Assembly (NCBI GenBank): GCA_944368065.1
Contig: CALVWV010000011.1
Span: 1 to 64,000 of the forward strand
Reading direction: 5' to 3'
Source of the DNA: an uncultured Clostridia bacterium
GTDB lineage: Bacteria; Bacillota; Clostridia; Christensenellales; Borkfalkiaceae
Length of the DNA stretch: 64,000 nt
Shown: positions 28,036 through 37,791 of the stretch, piece after piece
Numbering within the stretch: the first letter of the stretch is position 1
How the letters are laid out: each line of letters opens with the position of its first letter
Position numbers and translations under genes: made by a program
Notes under the pieces: generated by a model
Databases searched by the model: none
Told to the model about the DNA's origin: nothing
Seen by the model: the letters and a program-made list of their open reading frames with translations, nothing else

Positions 28036-29544
28036 TCAGACCCTGTCGCTCGATTTTATGGCATTCCTCAGCCACGCCGCCGTCTGGCGGGAAGGCATGC
28101 CAAAGAGTCTGAACTGCCAGTTGCCCGAAGGCGTTGAAGGCGTGTTCATCCTCGCCGAATTATCGAGCGTGAGTATATCCTGCACGGGCACTATGCATAT
28201 ATCCGATTTTGTGGCAAGCGCGCACTTTACAACTGCGCGGGCGGCGTCCTTCCGGGATACGAGCGGGTAGCTTACCCCCTCCCACCTGAGCGCCGCGCGG
28301 AGCAGCTTTCTGAATTCCGCAAAGCGCTCCTCGTCCATGCCTTCGACAAAGCCGAGGGCGGTATCGTTATCGTGCGTGCCGGTATATGTAACCGAATTGG
28401 CAATTATATTCTGCGGCAGATATTCGTTTTCCTTGTTGCCGTCAAACGCGAAAAGCATTATCTTCATGCCGGGGAAACCCGTCTTATCGCGCAGAGCCAC
28501 AACGCCGTCGTCTATTACGCCGAGGTCTTCGGCTATTACGCTGAGGTGACCCACAGCGCGTTCCATAGCCGCGAAAAGTTTTATGCCGGGCCCCTTGCGC
28601 CACTCGCCGACTTCCGCCGTAAGCGCGCCCGCAGGGATAGCGTAGAACCTGTCAAAGCCGCGGAAATGGTCAAAGCGCACTATATCGTAAAGCTCGTAGG
28701 CGCGCTTTACTCGCTCCGTCCACCACTTGTAGCCATCCTTTTCGGCGGCGTCCCAGTCGTAGAGCGGATTGCCCCACAGCTGACCTGTGGCGGAAAAATA
28801 GTCGGGCGGAACGCCCGCAACTTCCGTGGGGTTGAGGTCTTCGTCGAGAAGGAACATGGAAGGCTTCGCCCATACGTCGGAAGAGTCCGCCGCAACGTAC
28901 AGCGGGATATCGCCGATGAGCTTTATGCCCTTGGAATTTGCGTAGCTTTTAAGCTCCTTCCACTGTCTGAAAAATTCGAACTGAAGAAACTGCCAGAAGC
29001 AGTACTCTTTGGCGTATGCGTTTTCACGGAACTCGGATATGGCGAGCTCCTCCTTGAATTTGTACGCGTCGGGAAATTCCCTGAAAGTGCCGCCGTAAAG
29101 CGTTTTAAGAGACATAAACAGCGCGTAATCGTCGAATGCGCCGCTCTTTACGAACTCTTCGAACTCCTTGCCGCGGATATTGAAGCGGGCGTATGCCCTG
29201 CGAAGCAAAGCATAGCGCTGAACGTAAAGTCTGCCGTAGTCCACCCTGCCTTCGGGCATATGGGCGCTTTCAAGCTCGTCTTTTTCCAAAAGTCCCTCGC
29301 GGCAGAGGCGCTCTAAATCGATAAAATAAGGGTTGCCCGAATTGCAGCATACCGACTGGTAAGGCGAATCGCCGTAGCCCGTCTGCACGAGCGGCAGAAT
29401 CTGCCAGTACTTTACCTTGCTTCTTTCAAGAAAATCGACAAACTCGTAAGCTTCCTTCCCGAGAGAGCCTATGCCGTACTTATTTGGCAATGAGGATATA
29501 TGGCACAGTACGCCTGCGCCCCTTTCGAACCTTCGTTTTTCCAT
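28036..29544 (-). CDS. malQ: 4-alpha-glucanotransferase (amylomaltase)
   Basis: A 502-residue GH77 enzyme that transfers alpha-1,4-glucan segments during maltodextrin or glycogen turnover in the cytoplasm. The N-terminus GAGVLCHISSLPNKYGIGSL is typical. Catalytic residues are visible in VRFDHFRGF (nucleophile, about 290), IAEDLG (acid/base, about 340) and YTGTHDNDT (about 390), followed by the usual ending NWQFR. Length is normal for the short bacterial form. No other glycogen gene is nearby. AAGGT lies about 10 bases upstream of the ATG. Confidence 0.97.
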   Translation of the reverse strand: MEKRRFERGAGVLCHISSLPNKYGIGSLGKEAYEFVDFLERSKVKYWQILPLVQTGYGDSPYQSVCCNSGNPYFIDLERLCREGLLEKDELESAHMPEGRVDYGRLYVQRYALLRRAYARFNIRGKEFEEFVKSGAFDDYALFMSLKTLYGGTFREFPDAYKFKEELAISEFRENAYAKEYCFWQFLQFEFFRQWKELKSYANSKGIKLIGDIPLYVAADSSDVWAKPSMFLLDEDLNPTEVAGVPPDYFSATGQLWGNPLYDWDAAEKDGYKWWTERVKRAYELYDIVRFDHFRGFDRFYAIPAGALTAEVGEWRKGPGIKLFAAMERAVGHLSVIAEDLGVIDDGVVALRDKTGFPGMKIMLFAFDGNKENEYLPQNIIANSVTYTGTHDNDTALGFVEGMDEERFAEFRKLLRAALRWEGVSYPLVSRKDAARAVVKCALATKSDICIVPVQDILTLDNSARMNTPSTPSGNWQFRLFGMPSRQTAAWLRNAIKSSDRV

Positions 29545-29608
29545 AATGAGTCAACCTTGCACGGGTATGCCCCGCCATTTTCTGCATCAGATAGAATAAA
29601 GCAAAAAT

Positions 29609-30793
29609 TTACTTTGAAAGGAGGGTCTTTATGCGTTCGACGGCTTCCCTCGTGACCTCTTCGCTGCCGAATGCCGTAAGGCGGAAATAGCCTTCGCCGT
29701 TGACGCCGAAGCCCGCGCCGGGAGTGCCGACAACCTGAGCGTTTTCGAGCAGGTAATCGAAAAATTCCCAGCTGGTCATGCCGTCAGGGCACTTCAGCCA
29801 GATATAGGGCGAATTTTCTCCGCCCGTGAACCATATGCCGAGCGATCTGAGCCCCTCGGCTATGATTTTCGCGTTGTTCATATAATAGTTTATGCTCTCT
29901 CTAATCTGCGCGCGACCTTCTTCGGTAAATACCGCCGCCGCGCCGCGCTGAACGATGTACGGCACGCCGTTGAATTTCGTCGTCTGGCGCCTGAGCCACA
30001 TTTTGTTGGGCGAAAGCTTTCCGCTTTTAAGCGCTTCGGGAACTACGGTATAGCCGCAGCGCGTGCCGGTAAAGCCCGCCATTTTGGAGAACGAGCAGAA
30101 CTCAATTGCGCACGTCTTTGCGCCCTCCACCTGATAAATTGACTTTGCAAGCTTTTCGTCGGTTATAAAGCATTCGTATGCGGCGTCGTATAAAATTACC
30201 GCGCCCTTTTTGTTTGCGTACTCCACCCACTTTTCAAGCTGGGCTTTGGTATAAGCCGCGCCCGTGGGATTGTTGGGCGAGCAGAGATATATTATATCCG
30301 CATCCACGGAAAAATCGGGCATGGGCAGAAATCCGTTTTCCGCCGTTGCGTTCATGTAGATTATTTTTCTGCCCGCCATTACGTTGGTATCCACATATAC
30401 GGGATAAACGGGGTCGGGCACGAGCACTATGTTGTCCTCAGAGAACAGGTCGAGTATGTTGCCGAGGTCGGACTTTGCGCCGTCCGAGATGAAAATTTCG
30501 TCCTGTTCGAGCTCCACGCCGCGCTCCTTGTAGTAATCCTTTACGGCGTCCTTCAAAAAGGCGTAGCCCTGTTCGGGGCCGTAGCCGCGGAAAGTTTGCT
30601 TATGCGCCATCTCCTCCACAGCCGCGTGCATTGCCGAAATGACCGCGGGCGCGAGGGGAAGCGTTACGTCGCCTATGCCGAGGCGAAGCACCTTTTTATC
30701 GGGATTGGCCTTCTGATATGCCGCAACCTTTTTTGCTATTGTGGAAAACAGGTAACTGTCGTTTATGTTCAGATAATTTTCGTTGAGCTTCAT
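29609..30793 (-). CDS. dapL: LL-diaminopimelate aminotransferase
   Basis: A 394-residue PLP enzyme that converts tetrahydrodipicolinate directly to LL-diaminopimelate, bypassing DapD, DapC and DapE. It opens with [20 protein letters not shown] and has [11 protein letters not shown] and the PLP lysine in [12 protein letters not shown] near residue 236. The GYFRLTAFG ending is typical. Its product is epimerised by DapF, encoded at 35781-36620. AAGGTG precedes the ATG. DapL is usual in Clostridia, plants and chlamydiae. Confidence 0.96.
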   Translation of the reverse strand: MKLNENYLNINDSYLFSTIAKKVAAYQKANPDKKVLRLGIGDVTLPLAPAVISAMHAAVEEMAHKQTFRGYGPEQGYAFLKDAVKDYYKERGVELEQDEIFISDGAKSDLGNILDLFSEDNIVLVPDPVYPVYVDTNVMAGRKIIYMNATAENGFLPMPDFSVDADIIYLCSPNNPTGAAYTKAQLEKWVEYANKKGAVILYDAAYECFITDEKLAKSIYQVEGAKTCAIEFCSFSKMAGFTGTRCGYTVVPEALKSGKLSPNKMWLRRQTTKFNGVPYIVQRGAAAVFTEEGRAQIRESINYYMNNAKIIAEGLRSLGIWFTGGENSPYIWLKCPDGMTSWEFFDYLLENAQVVGTPGAGFGVNGEGYFRLTAFGSEEVTREAVERIKTLLSK

Positions 30794-30870
30794 AAAAACA
30801 CCTTGATATAAAACACCTTAAAGTATGATTTTACCGCGGCGGTTATTCCTTGCTGCGGATAATTTTAAAC

Positions 30871-30904
30871 AAGCGCCGCTCCGCCGCAAGGCGGAGCGGC
30901 GCTT
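30871..30904. terminator. Hairpin with GCAA loop after pyrG
   Basis: Arms AAGCGCCGCTCCGCC and GGCGGAGCGGCGCTT pair over 15 bp around GCAA, a stable tetraloop. It is downstream of pyrG and upstream of dapL on the minus strand. On the plus-strand side lies a further folded structure at 30909-30962. Confidence 0.6.
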
Positions 30905-30908
30905 ATAA

Positions 30909-30962
30909 CTGCACCGTAAAAAATATGCTTTGCATAGAGCGCCCTGAAAGCGCGCGGTGCAG
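30909..30962. other. Possible three-way-junction structure in the pyrG 3' region
   Basis: CTGCACCG (30909-30916) pairs with CGGTGCAG (30955-30962), enclosing two small hairpins, ATGC-TTT-GCAT and GCGC-CCTGAAA-GCGC. It begins 12 bases after the pyrG stop on the minus strand. It may be an RNA stability or terminator element. Confidence 0.35.
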
Positions 30963-30973
30963 CTTTTATTCCT

Positions 30974-32581
30974 TTACTTTACTTTCTTTTTGCTGTATTT
31001 GACCGCCGCCGCAATAAATTCGCGGAAGAGCGGGTGCGCCGACTGGGGACGCGACTTGAATTCGGGGTGGAACTGCACGCCCACATAGAAGTCGTTGGAG
31101 GGTATTTCAACCGCCTCCACGAGAAGTCCCGAAGGCGAAGTGCCCGCAATCTTCATGCCTGCCTTTTCCACTTCCTCGCGGAAATCGTTGTTGAATTCGT
31201 ATCTGTGGCGGTGACGCTCGGAAATTTCCGTCTTGCCGTACGCCTTTTTCATCTTTTCGCCCAGGACCTTGCAGGGATAAGCGCCGAGGCGCATCGTGCC
31301 GCCCATCTTTACTCCGTGCTGGTCGGGCATCAAATCGATTACGCAGTGCGAGCTTTCGGGATCGAACTCCGAAGAGTTGGCGTCCTTATATCCGAGCACG
31401 TTGCGCGCAAACTCTATAACCGCCGTCTGCATGCCGAGGCATATGCCGAGGTAAGGAACGTTGTTCTCGCGCGCGTATTTTGCGCAGACTATCTTGCCCT
31501 CTATGCCGCGGTTGCCGAAGCCGCCGGGAACGAGCACGCCGTCCACGTCGCCTAAAATTTCGGCTACGTTCTCTTCGGTCACAATTTCGCTGTCAACCCA
31601 CTTTATGTCCACCTTTGCCGCGTTTTCGTAACCTGCGTGTGCGAGCGCTTCCGCTACCGAAAGGTATGCGTCGTGAAGCTGAACGTACTTGCCGCACAGC
31701 GCAATTTTAACCGTCTTGTCGCGCGCGTCTATGCGGGCGAGCATCTTGTTCCATTCGGTTAAATCTATAACTCTGGGGTCGAGCGCAAGCCTTTCGCACA
31801 CTATCTGCGAGAAGTTGCTCTGTTCAAGCATTATGGGCGCCTGATAGAGCACGGGGAGCGTAAGATTTTCTATGCAGCACTCGGGCGCCACGTTGCAGAA
31901 CATTGAAATCTTTGTGCGGACGTCCTTGGGCATATGCGCGTCAACGCGCGCAATGATTATGTCGGGGCTTATGCCCATGCCCTGAAGTTCCTTTACCGAA
32001 TGCTGTGTAGGCTTGGACTTGAATTCTTCCGAACCGGATATATAGGGCACGAGCGTTACGTGTATGAAGCAGCAGTTATCCCTGCCCACTTCGCGCGCAA
32101 CCTGCCTTATCGCCTCTATGAAAGGCTGGCTTTCTATATCGCCGATAGTGCCGCCGATTTCGGTTATTACCACGTCTGCGCCCGTGGTTTTGCCGACGTT
32201 GTAGATGAAAGACTTTATCTCGTCGGTTATGTGGGGAATTACCTGCACCGTCTGGCCGAGGTATTCGCCGTTGCGCTCCTTGTTGAGGACGTTCCAGTAA
32301 ACCTTGCCCGTGGTGAGGTTGGAATATTTGTTGAGGTTTTCGTCTATGAACCTTTCATAGTGACCGAGGTCGAGGTCGGTTTCGGCGCCGTCGTCGGTTA
32401 CGAACACTTCGCCGTGCTGATAAGGGCTCATGGTGCCGGGGTCGATATTTATGTAGGGGTCGAGCTTCTGCGAAGCAACCTTATATCCCCTGCATTTTAA
32501 AAGCCTGCCCAGTGATGCCGCCGTTATGCCTTTGCCGAGGCCGGATACAACGCCGCCCGTTACAAAAATATACTTGGTCAT
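30974..32581 (-). CDS. pyrG: CTP synthase
   Basis: A 535-residue enzyme making CTP from UTP, ATP and glutamine. The N-terminal synthetase starts [20 protein letters not shown] and has [20 protein letters not shown]. The C-terminal class I glutamine amidotransferase has the nucleophile in [10 protein letters not shown] (about residue 380) and the His/Glu pair in [14 protein letters not shown] precedes the ATG. The leader has a GTCCGC-AAAG-GCGGAC hairpin (32596-32611) 15 bases before the start. The promoter start does not show the GGGC used for CTP-dependent stuttering in Bacillus pyrG. Confidence 0.98.
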   Translation of the reverse strand: MTKYIFVTGGVVSGLGKGITAASLGRLLKCRGYKVASQKLDPYINIDPGTMSPYQHGEVFVTDDGAETDLDLGHYERFIDENLNKYSNLTTGKVYWNVLNKERNGEYLGQTVQVIPHITDEIKSFIYNVGKTTGADVVITEIGGTIGDIESQPFIEAIRQVAREVGRDNCCFIHVTLVPYISGSEEFKSKPTQHSVKELQGMGISPDIIIARVDAHMPKDVRTKISMFCNVAPECCIENLTLPVLYQAPIMLEQSNFSQIVCERLALDPRVIDLTEWNKMLARIDARDKTVKIALCGKYVQLHDAYLSVAEALAHAGYENAAKVDIKWVDSEIVTEENVAEILGDVDGVLVPGGFGNRGIEGKIVCAKYARENNVPYLGICLGMQTAVIEFARNVLGYKDANSSEFDPESSHCVIDLMPDQHGVKMGGTMRLGAYPCKVLGEKMKKAYGKTEISERHRHRYEFNNDFREEVEKAGMKIAGTSPSGLLVEAVEIPSNDFYVGVQFHPEFKSRPQSAHPLFREFIAAAVKYSKKKVK

Positions 32582-32648
32582 TAATTTTTCTCCCCGTCCG
32601 CCTTTGCGGACATGCTTACTCGCAATGTATTATTTGAATTCCGCGTTC

Positions 32649-32677
32649 ATTATACCACACGCGCGCCGTTAAAGCAA
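32649..32677 (-). promoter_or_regulatory. Promoter for pyrG
   Basis: On the minus strand TATAAT (32649-32654) is preceded by GTGTGG (an extended -10, TGG) and by TTGCTT (32672-32677) 17 bases upstream. It shares GTGTGGTATAATGA with the recF promoter. Confidence 0.65.
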
Positions 32678-32792
32678 ACGCAAATCGACATTAAATTTTA
32701 TAATTTTGCCGCCCGCCTGCCTGCGGCGGGGCGCACGCGCGCAAACAGATATGTGAAATTTTTTTAACGCCGCCGCGCGGTGCGCGGCGACG

Positions 32793-32822
32793 TTGACACT
32801 GACCTCCTTTTTTTGTTATAAT
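32793..32822 (+). promoter_or_regulatory. Promoter for the acyltransferase-GltS unit
   Basis: TTGACA (32793-32798) and TATAAT (32817-32822) with an 18-base spacer. Transcription would start near 32829, about 50 bases before the acyltransferase ATG. The 32582-32880 gap otherwise contains GC-rich inverted repeats only. Confidence 0.8.
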
Positions 32823-32880
32823 AAAATGCAAACCTAAAATCTGCGCGGCTTTTCCATACGCGCAGCCAGGAGCAGGATAT

Positions 32881-34104
32881 ATGCGCAAAGACAGCTGGAC
32901 AAAGAAGCGGCACGCGCACGTTTTCGCCTTTTTAAGGGTGGCAATGGCGCCGTTTTTCCGCATCAAGTATAACTATAAGGCAATCCCCGCGCCCATAAAA
33001 AAAGGGCCGTGCCTTATCATAAACAACCATCAGGCGACGATGGACCCCTTCTTCGTTGCAAAATCGTTCAGGTTTCCGATCTATTTTTTTGCCTCGGACG
33101 ACCTTTTCAATCTTAAGGCGTCGCCCATCATAAACTACCTCGTCCGCCCCATTCCCAAGAGCAAATCTCTTTCCGACCTGAACGCCGTAAGGACGGCGCT
33201 AAAAGTTTTCAAAGAAGGCGGCGCCGTGAGCATCGCGCCCGAAGGCAACAGAACGCTCAGCGGCAGACTGTGGGAAATGAACGACTCGATAGCAAAACTT
33301 GCAAAACTTTCCAAAGTGCCGCTTGTCATTTACAATCTGCGCGGCGGATACGGCACGGACCCGCGCTGGGGACGTTCGGTGCGTAAAGGCACAAAATATA
33401 CGGGTAGCGTACAGCGCATAATATACCCCGAAGAATACGCAAAAATGTCGGTCGCCGAACTCTTTGAGGCAATAAAAAGCGGACTTGACGTAGACGACAC
33501 GCAGTCCGGTGAGCGCTACAAAAGCCGCCGCCGCGCCGAATACATAGAGCGCGCGCTGTACATCTGCCCCGTCTGCGGGAAAGTCGGAAGCATACATTCA
33601 AAGGGCGCGCGCTTTGAGTGCACTGAATGCGGAATGAACGCCGAATATACCGAAGATTTGCGCATATCCCCGCCTGTATGCGGCTACGAACGCATTTACG
33701 AATGGTACGAATGGGAGCGCCGCGAAATAGCAGAGCGCGTTTATAACGGCGAAAAAATAAGCGACGACGGCATACAATTTTTTGAAAGCGTAAAATTCAA
33801 AAAGAAAGTAAAGCTCGGCGGAAGCGCCGTGAGCATGGACAGGGAAAATCTTTACATAACGGGCGGGGGCAGAAATTACGTCTACCCCCTCAGGGATATT
33901 TTCGCGGTAACCGCCGTCGGCAAAAAGAAATTCAATTTTTACTGCGGCGGCAAAACGCTTCAGGTAAAAGGCGGGCCGAGGTTCTGTTCGGTCAAATACG
34001 TGCACATATTCGAGGGGCTGAAAAATATTGCAGAAAACGGCGCGGACGCGCAGGACGCGGCTGATGGGAATAAACAAAATAACGGCGAGGAGGTCGGCAA
34101 ATGA
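32881..34104 (+). CDS. PlsC-type acyltransferase with zinc ribbon and C-terminal domain
   Basis: A 407-residue protein. Residues about 15-200 are a lysophospholipid acyltransferase domain with the HX4D motif NNHQATMDPFF (about 49-59) and APEGNRT (about 120). Residues about 229-250 hold a zinc ribbon, CPVCGKVG...CTECG. The remainder (about 280-390) has small beta-strand-like segments resembling a PH-type or SHOCT-like module, but I cannot name it. The fusion suggests a regulated acyltransferase working at the membrane; the substrate is unknown. AGGAG lies 8 bases before the ATG. It overlaps the transporter gene by ATGA. Confidence 0.8.
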   Translation: MRKDSWTKKRHAHVFAFLRVAMAPFFRIKYNYKAIPAPIKKGPCLIINNHQATMDPFFVAKSFRFPIYFFASDDLFNLKASPIINYLVRPIPKSKSLSDLNAVRTALKVFKEGGAVSIAPEGNRTLSGRLWEMNDSIAKLAKLSKVPLVIYNLRGGYGTDPRWGRSVRKGTKYTGSVQRIIYPEEYAKMSVAELFEAIKSGLDVDDTQSGERYKSRRRAEYIERALYICPVCGKVGSIHSKGARFECTECGMNAEYTEDLRISPPVCGYERIYEWYEWERREIAERVYNGEKISDDGIQFFESVKFKKKVKLGGSAVSMDRENLYITGGGRNYVYPLRDIFAVTAVGKKKFNFYCGGKTLQVKGGPRFCSVKYVHIFEGLKNIAENGADAQDAADGNKQNNGEEVGK

Positions 34105-35636
34105 GTTTTTCTGAACTCGGGGTATGGACGTTCATAATGGTATTTGCAACGCTGCTTGCAAGCATGCTTATAGCATCCGCATTGAAGCGCTTTATACCCT
34201 TTTTGCAGAAGACGCTTATACCCGTATCTGTACTGGGCGGCATAATTCTGCTCATCATATCCACAATCGTATATTTCGCCGCGGGCAATTACCTTTTCAA
34301 TCTGCCCGCATACGGCGACGGCAGCGACGGACCTTCGGGCATGGAAATGCTGGAGATGATAACCTACCACTGCCTCGGCATAGGCTTCATCGCCTCGGGC
34401 ATGCGCAATTCAAAAAAGAAATTCAGCAAAAAGCGCGCGGGCGAAATTTTTGACTCTGGCGTAACTACGGTAAACGGATACCTTATACAGGCATTTTTCG
34501 GGCTCATAATAACGATAATAGCCGTATGGGGACTGAGCACGGACGGAATGATTTCCGCTGCGGGCATACTGCTTGCATTCGGCTTCGGTCAGGGCACGGG
34601 TCAGGCGCTCAACTACGGCAAAATCTATGAAAACACGTACGGCTTTGAAGGCGGAGCCAACTTCGGACTTACTATAGCCGCCACGGGCTTTCTGGTGGCG
34701 TGCATAGGCGGCGTTATATACATCAACGTAATGCGCCGCAAGGGCGTCATAAAAATAGACAGCTCTGAAAAGCACAACACGCTCGCCGACTACGAGGACG
34801 AAAACGAAATCCCCGCAGTATCCTCCATGGACAAAATGACGGTACAGCTCGGCGTGGTGCTTACGGTATATGCAATATCGTTCGGCATAATGTACGGACT
34901 TTCGGCGCTCATACCCTCGCTTGCGGACACGCTTTTCGGCTTCAACTTCCTCATAGGCGTACTGCTCACCATCCCCGCAAAGGCGATACTCGGCAAACTG
35001 TACGACAAAGGCATAGTCAAAAAGCGCATCATAAACAACTATATGATGGACAGAATAAGCGGGCTGGCGTTCGACATCATGATAGTTGCAGGCGTGGCGG
35101 CAATACAGCTTCCGCTGCTTGCCGAATACTGGGTAGTGCTTCTGCTGCTCGCCATATTCGGCACGGCTGCAACCTTTATATACGTAAACTTTGTAAGCAA
35201 AAAGCTGTTCCCTTCTTACAGGCACGAACAATTCCTTGCGTTTTTCGGAATGCTGACGGGCACGGCGAGTACGGGTATGATACTGCTGCGAGAAATAGAC
35301 GGCAGCTACCGCACTCCCGCAAGCGAAAACCTCGTTTATCAGAGTCTGCCCGCGATTGTATTCGGCTTCCCGCTGATGTTCCTTGCGCCGTATGCGGCGA
35401 CCAGCAATCTTGCAGCGCTGATTACCTGCATAATAATAGGCGCGGCGTTTGTCGTGCTCAATATAGTTCTGTTCAGGCGCAGCGTATTCAAAAAGCGCTT
35501 CGCGCGGGCTCAGGCAACTGACGGCGGCAGTGGAAACGCTGAAAATTGCAGCGGCGCAACCTGCGGCGGCTCAGCTGAAGAAGCACCTTCACGCGGCGCG
35601 GAAGATTGCAGCACGGGCGGCGACGACGGAAAATAA
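34101..35636 (+). CDS. GltS-type sodium:dicarboxylate/glutamate symporter
   Basis: A 511-residue membrane protein with about ten to eleven membrane segments in two halves, resembling the GltS family of Na+/glutamate symporters. Family-like pore segments are visible in LAFGFGQGTGQALNYG and GMLTGTASTGMILLREID. A roughly 45-residue polar tail after residue 465 is rich in Gly, Ser, Asp and contains three Cys. It overlaps the acyltransferase by 4 bases. Glutamate is the best guess for substrate, fitting the nitrogen genes downstream, but is not shown. Confidence 0.85.
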   Translation: MSFSELGVWTFIMVFATLLASMLIASALKRFIPFLQKTLIPVSVLGGIILLIISTIVYFAAGNYLFNLPAYGDGSDGPSGMEMLEMITYHCLGIGFIASGMRNSKKKFSKKRAGEIFDSGVTTVNGYLIQAFFGLIITIIAVWGLSTDGMISAAGILLAFGFGQGTGQALNYGKIYENTYGFEGGANFGLTIAATGFLVACIGGVIYINVMRRKGVIKIDSSEKHNTLADYEDENEIPAVSSMDKMTVQLGVVLTVYAISFGIMYGLSALIPSLADTLFGFNFLIGVLLTIPAKAILGKLYDKGIVKKRIINNYMMDRISGLAFDIMIVAGVAAIQLPLLAEYWVVLLLLAIFGTAATFIYVNFVSKKLFPSYRHEQFLAFFGMLTGTASTGMILLREIDGSYRTPASENLVYQSLPAIVFGFPLMFLAPYAATSNLAALITCIIIGAAFVVLNIVLFRRSVFKKRFARAQATDGGSGNAENCSGATCGGSAEEAPSRGAEDCSTGGDDGK

Positions 35637-35645
35637 CGCGTTATT

Positions 35646-35674
35646 TGCGGCATATATGCCGTGCAATTGAAAAT
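35646..35674 (+). repeat. Short intergenic repeat, copy 9
   Basis: TGCGGCATATATGCCGTGCA followed by ATTGAAAA, one of the cleanest copies (perfect palindromic core GGCATATATGCC, then GCAATTGAAAA). It lies after the transporter stop. Confidence 0.6.
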
Positions 35675-35680
35675 TTTATA

Positions 35681-35720
35681 AAAATGCGGCGCGCAGGTAA
35701 AAACCTGCGCGCCGCATTTT
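35681..35720. terminator. 18-bp bidirectional terminator
   Basis: Arms AAAATGCGGCGCGCAGGT and ACCTGCGCGCCGCATTTT pair perfectly over 18 bp around AAAA, with A/T flanks giving U-tracts in both directions. It separates convergent transporter and dapF genes. Confidence 0.8.
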
Positions 35721-35780
35721 ATATTCCTTATCCGATTTGAAATTGCGTATTCAGTTGCCTTATCTCGTGTGAAAATATCT

Positions 35781-36620
35781 TCAGACGTCTATTTCGCCGG
35801 TAAATACAAGCGTCGCCCCGCCTTCCATGAACACCGTTTCGTCGGTGTACGTAATCCTGAGTTCGCCGCCGAGGAGATAGACTGAAATCTCCGTATTTTT
35901 ATCGCAGTATCCGTTGAGAACGGCCGCCACAGCCGATGCGCACGCACCCGTGCCGCAGGCGAGCGTTTCGCCGCTGCCGCGCTCCCACACGCGCATTTTA
36001 AGCCTGTTGCGGTCAATGACGCGCACAAATTCCGTATTTATCCTTTCGGGGAAAAGGGGAAGGCGCTCGAAAAGCGGTCCGTAGTGTTCAAGCCCTACCC
36101 TGTCCGGGTCTTCGAACACGACGCAGTGCGGGTTGCCCATGGAAACGAGCGTTGCTCCGAACGTTCTGCCGTCCACCTCTACCGGCACGTTTACAACTTT
36201 TTCGCCCTTTATGAGGCTGGGAATGCGCTCGCCGTCGAGCACGGGCGCACCCATATCCACCTTTGCGGAGGACACTTTGCCGTTGCTGTCCTTATGCAGC
36301 GCAAGCGTCTTTATTCCCGAAAGAGTTTCTATCCTTACCGTATCGCCGCTGACATAGCCGAGGTCGTGTGCCAGCTTGCCGACGCAGCGTATTCCGTTGC
36401 CGCACATCCTGCCCTCAGAGCCGTCGAGATTGAACATGCGCATGCGGCAGTCCGCCACGGTCGAAGGACAGAGCAGTATCACGCCGTCGCCGCCTATGCC
36501 GAAATGTCTGTCGGAAAGTTTTACGGCGAGCTCCTCGGGGTTTTCGATGGGCTGTTTCATGCAATCGAAGTATATGTAGTCGTTGCCTATGCCCTGCATT
36601 TTATAAAATTTTCTGAGCAT
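35781..36620 (-). CDS. dapF: Diaminopimelate epimerase
   Basis: A 279-residue enzyme converting LL- to meso-diaminopimelate for peptidoglycan and lysine. It starts MLRKFYKMQGIGNDYIYFDC. The two catalytic cysteines are in MCGNGIRCVGK and ACGTGACASA. The start at 36620 is fixed by AAGGAGG 7 bases upstream; an in-frame extension of 52 codons upstream lacks a ribosome binding site and overlaps short repeats. It acts after DapL, encoded 5 kb away. Confidence 0.97.
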   Translation of the reverse strand: MLRKFYKMQGIGNDYIYFDCMKQPIENPEELAVKLSDRHFGIGGDGVILLCPSTVADCRMRMFNLDGSEGRMCGNGIRCVGKLAHDLGYVSGDTVRIETLSGIKTLALHKDSNGKVSSAKVDMGAPVLDGERIPSLIKGEKVVNVPVEVDGRTFGATLVSMGNPHCVVFEDPDRVGLEHYGPLFERLPLFPERINTEFVRVIDRNRLKMRVWERGSGETLACGTGACASAVAAVLNGYCDKNTEISVYLLGGELRITYTDETVFMEGGATLVFTGEIDV

Positions 36621-36672
36621 CGTTCTCCTCCTTATGCCGCGCTGCGCGCTCAATGTCAATGCGCTGATAAGC

Positions 36673-36740
36673 GTACAGAATGCAAGTGCATGAAATTTAA
36701 GCGAGCTGCAAATGTACAGAATGCAGTCGCACTGAATAAA
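36673..36740 (+). repeat. Pair of 12-base direct repeats upstream of dapF
   Basis: GTACAGAATGCA occurs at 36673-36684 and 36714-36725, 41 bases apart. The following bases are also similar (AGTGCATGAA and GTCGCACTGAA). The pair lies in the dapF upstream region. The remaining 36621-36891 gap has a hairpin and one short repeat. Confidence 0.5.
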
Positions 36741-36821
36741 AGTTTGCAAAATGCTGCGCACAGAAATTATAAGCACTCTTTTATTTATAATAAACCACAG
36801 TAAATGTTTTTGTCAAGCAAA

Positions 36822-36848
36822 CGGCGCGGGAAGATGATTCCCGCGCCG
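36822..36848. terminator. Hairpin between the GXGXG gene and dapF
   Basis: Arms CGGCGCGGGAA and TTCCCGCGCCG pair over 11 bp around GATGA. It is 44 bp downstream of the GXGXG gene stop on the minus strand; T-rich sequence lies on its left in that direction. Confidence 0.55.
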
Positions 36849-36862
36849 CAATAATCAGATTG

Positions 36863-36886
36863 ACCGCATAGTATGCCGCAACTAAC
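36863..36886 (+). repeat. Short intergenic repeat, copy 10
   Basis: ACCGCATAGTATGCCGCAAC followed by TAAC, between the GXGXG gene stop and dapF. The tail reads GCAACTAA instead of GCAATTGA. Confidence 0.45.
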
Positions 36887-36891
36887 GCATA

Positions 36892-37620
36892 TCAGTTGTT
36901 GGTATACATCTGCTTGTAAGGGTTTGCGCTGTTGGGCTTCAGCTCGAAGAAGTTATGGCTGAGAAGCTCTTCGGCGTTATATTCGGGGAAGAAATTGCAC
37001 CAGTCGCGCACAAGTTCGCAAAGCTCGGGCACGTCCTTGCCCCACTTCTTTTCCGCGGCGACCTGGCTGGGAAGCGAGCGGGGAATGCTGTCGCAACGCA
37101 GATACATAACGCCGCCGTGCATGCCCGTGCCGCAGAAATTGTTTATGAGGGGAAGCCCGTCCTTGTTCTGCCCGAGCACGACGATTGTGCCGCCCGCCTG
37201 GTATTCGCCGAGGAAGGAGCCCGCCCTGCCGCCTACGACTATGGCGGGTTTGAAGTCCATATAAGCCTTCATGTGAATGCCCGCGCGGTAACCGATGTTG
37301 TCGCGTATGTAAATTCTGCCGCCGCGCATTGCGTAACCCGTCGCGTCGCCCGCGTTGCCGTAAACTATTATTTTGCCGCTGTTCATGGTGTCGCCCGTGG
37401 CGTCCTGAACGTTGCCGTGCACTATTACTTCGCAGCCGTTCATGTAAGCGCCGAGCGCGTTTCCGGGCACGCCGTTTATTACTATGCGCTTGCCCGAAAG
37501 CCCGTCTGCTATGTAGCGCTGACCTATGCAGCCGTTAATTGTTATATCTGTATCTTTACTTTCGCGGACTATTCTGTTGAGAGCCTGAAAGTGAACGTTT
37601 TCGTCTACGTTGATTTCCAT
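36892..37620 (-). CDS. Glutamate synthase GXGXG-domain subunit
   Basis: A 242-residue beta-helix protein equal to the C-terminal GXGXG domain of the large glutamate synthase subunit, here a separate gene. It has the repeated Gly-x-x-x-Gly turns (VINGVPGNALGAYMNG, GNVQDATGDTMNSGKIIVYG, GNAGDATGYAMRGGRI). This domain holds the ammonia tunnel and flavin domains apart. The start MEINVDENVHFQ at 37620 has GGGAGG upstream. It is the last gene of purA-ferredoxin-oxidoreductase-GXGXG. The other glutamate synthase pieces are at 41444-44070. Confidence 0.92.
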   Translation of the reverse strand: MEINVDENVHFQALNRIVRESKDTDITINGCIGQRYIADGLSGKRIVINGVPGNALGAYMNGCEVIVHGNVQDATGDTMNSGKIIVYGNAGDATGYAMRGGRIYIRDNIGYRAGIHMKAYMDFKPAIVVGGRAGSFLGEYQAGGTIVVLGQNKDGLPLINNFCGTGMHGGVMYLRCDSIPRSLPSQVAAEKKWGKDVPELCELVRDWCNFFPEYNAEELLSHNFFELKPNSANPYKQMYTNN

Positions 37621-37791
37621 GGAACACTCCCTCCCGCCGCATATATTCTGCATGTATTGCATATTGCATGCCTTGCGGCGGCGGTTAGTCTGACCGCGCA
37701 AAAAGCGCGCCAGCATTATATTTATTGTGCCGCAGCGACTGTGAAAAGCCGCGGCGCGCCGTATTTTAATTTAAAGTCTTTGCAATCTTTT

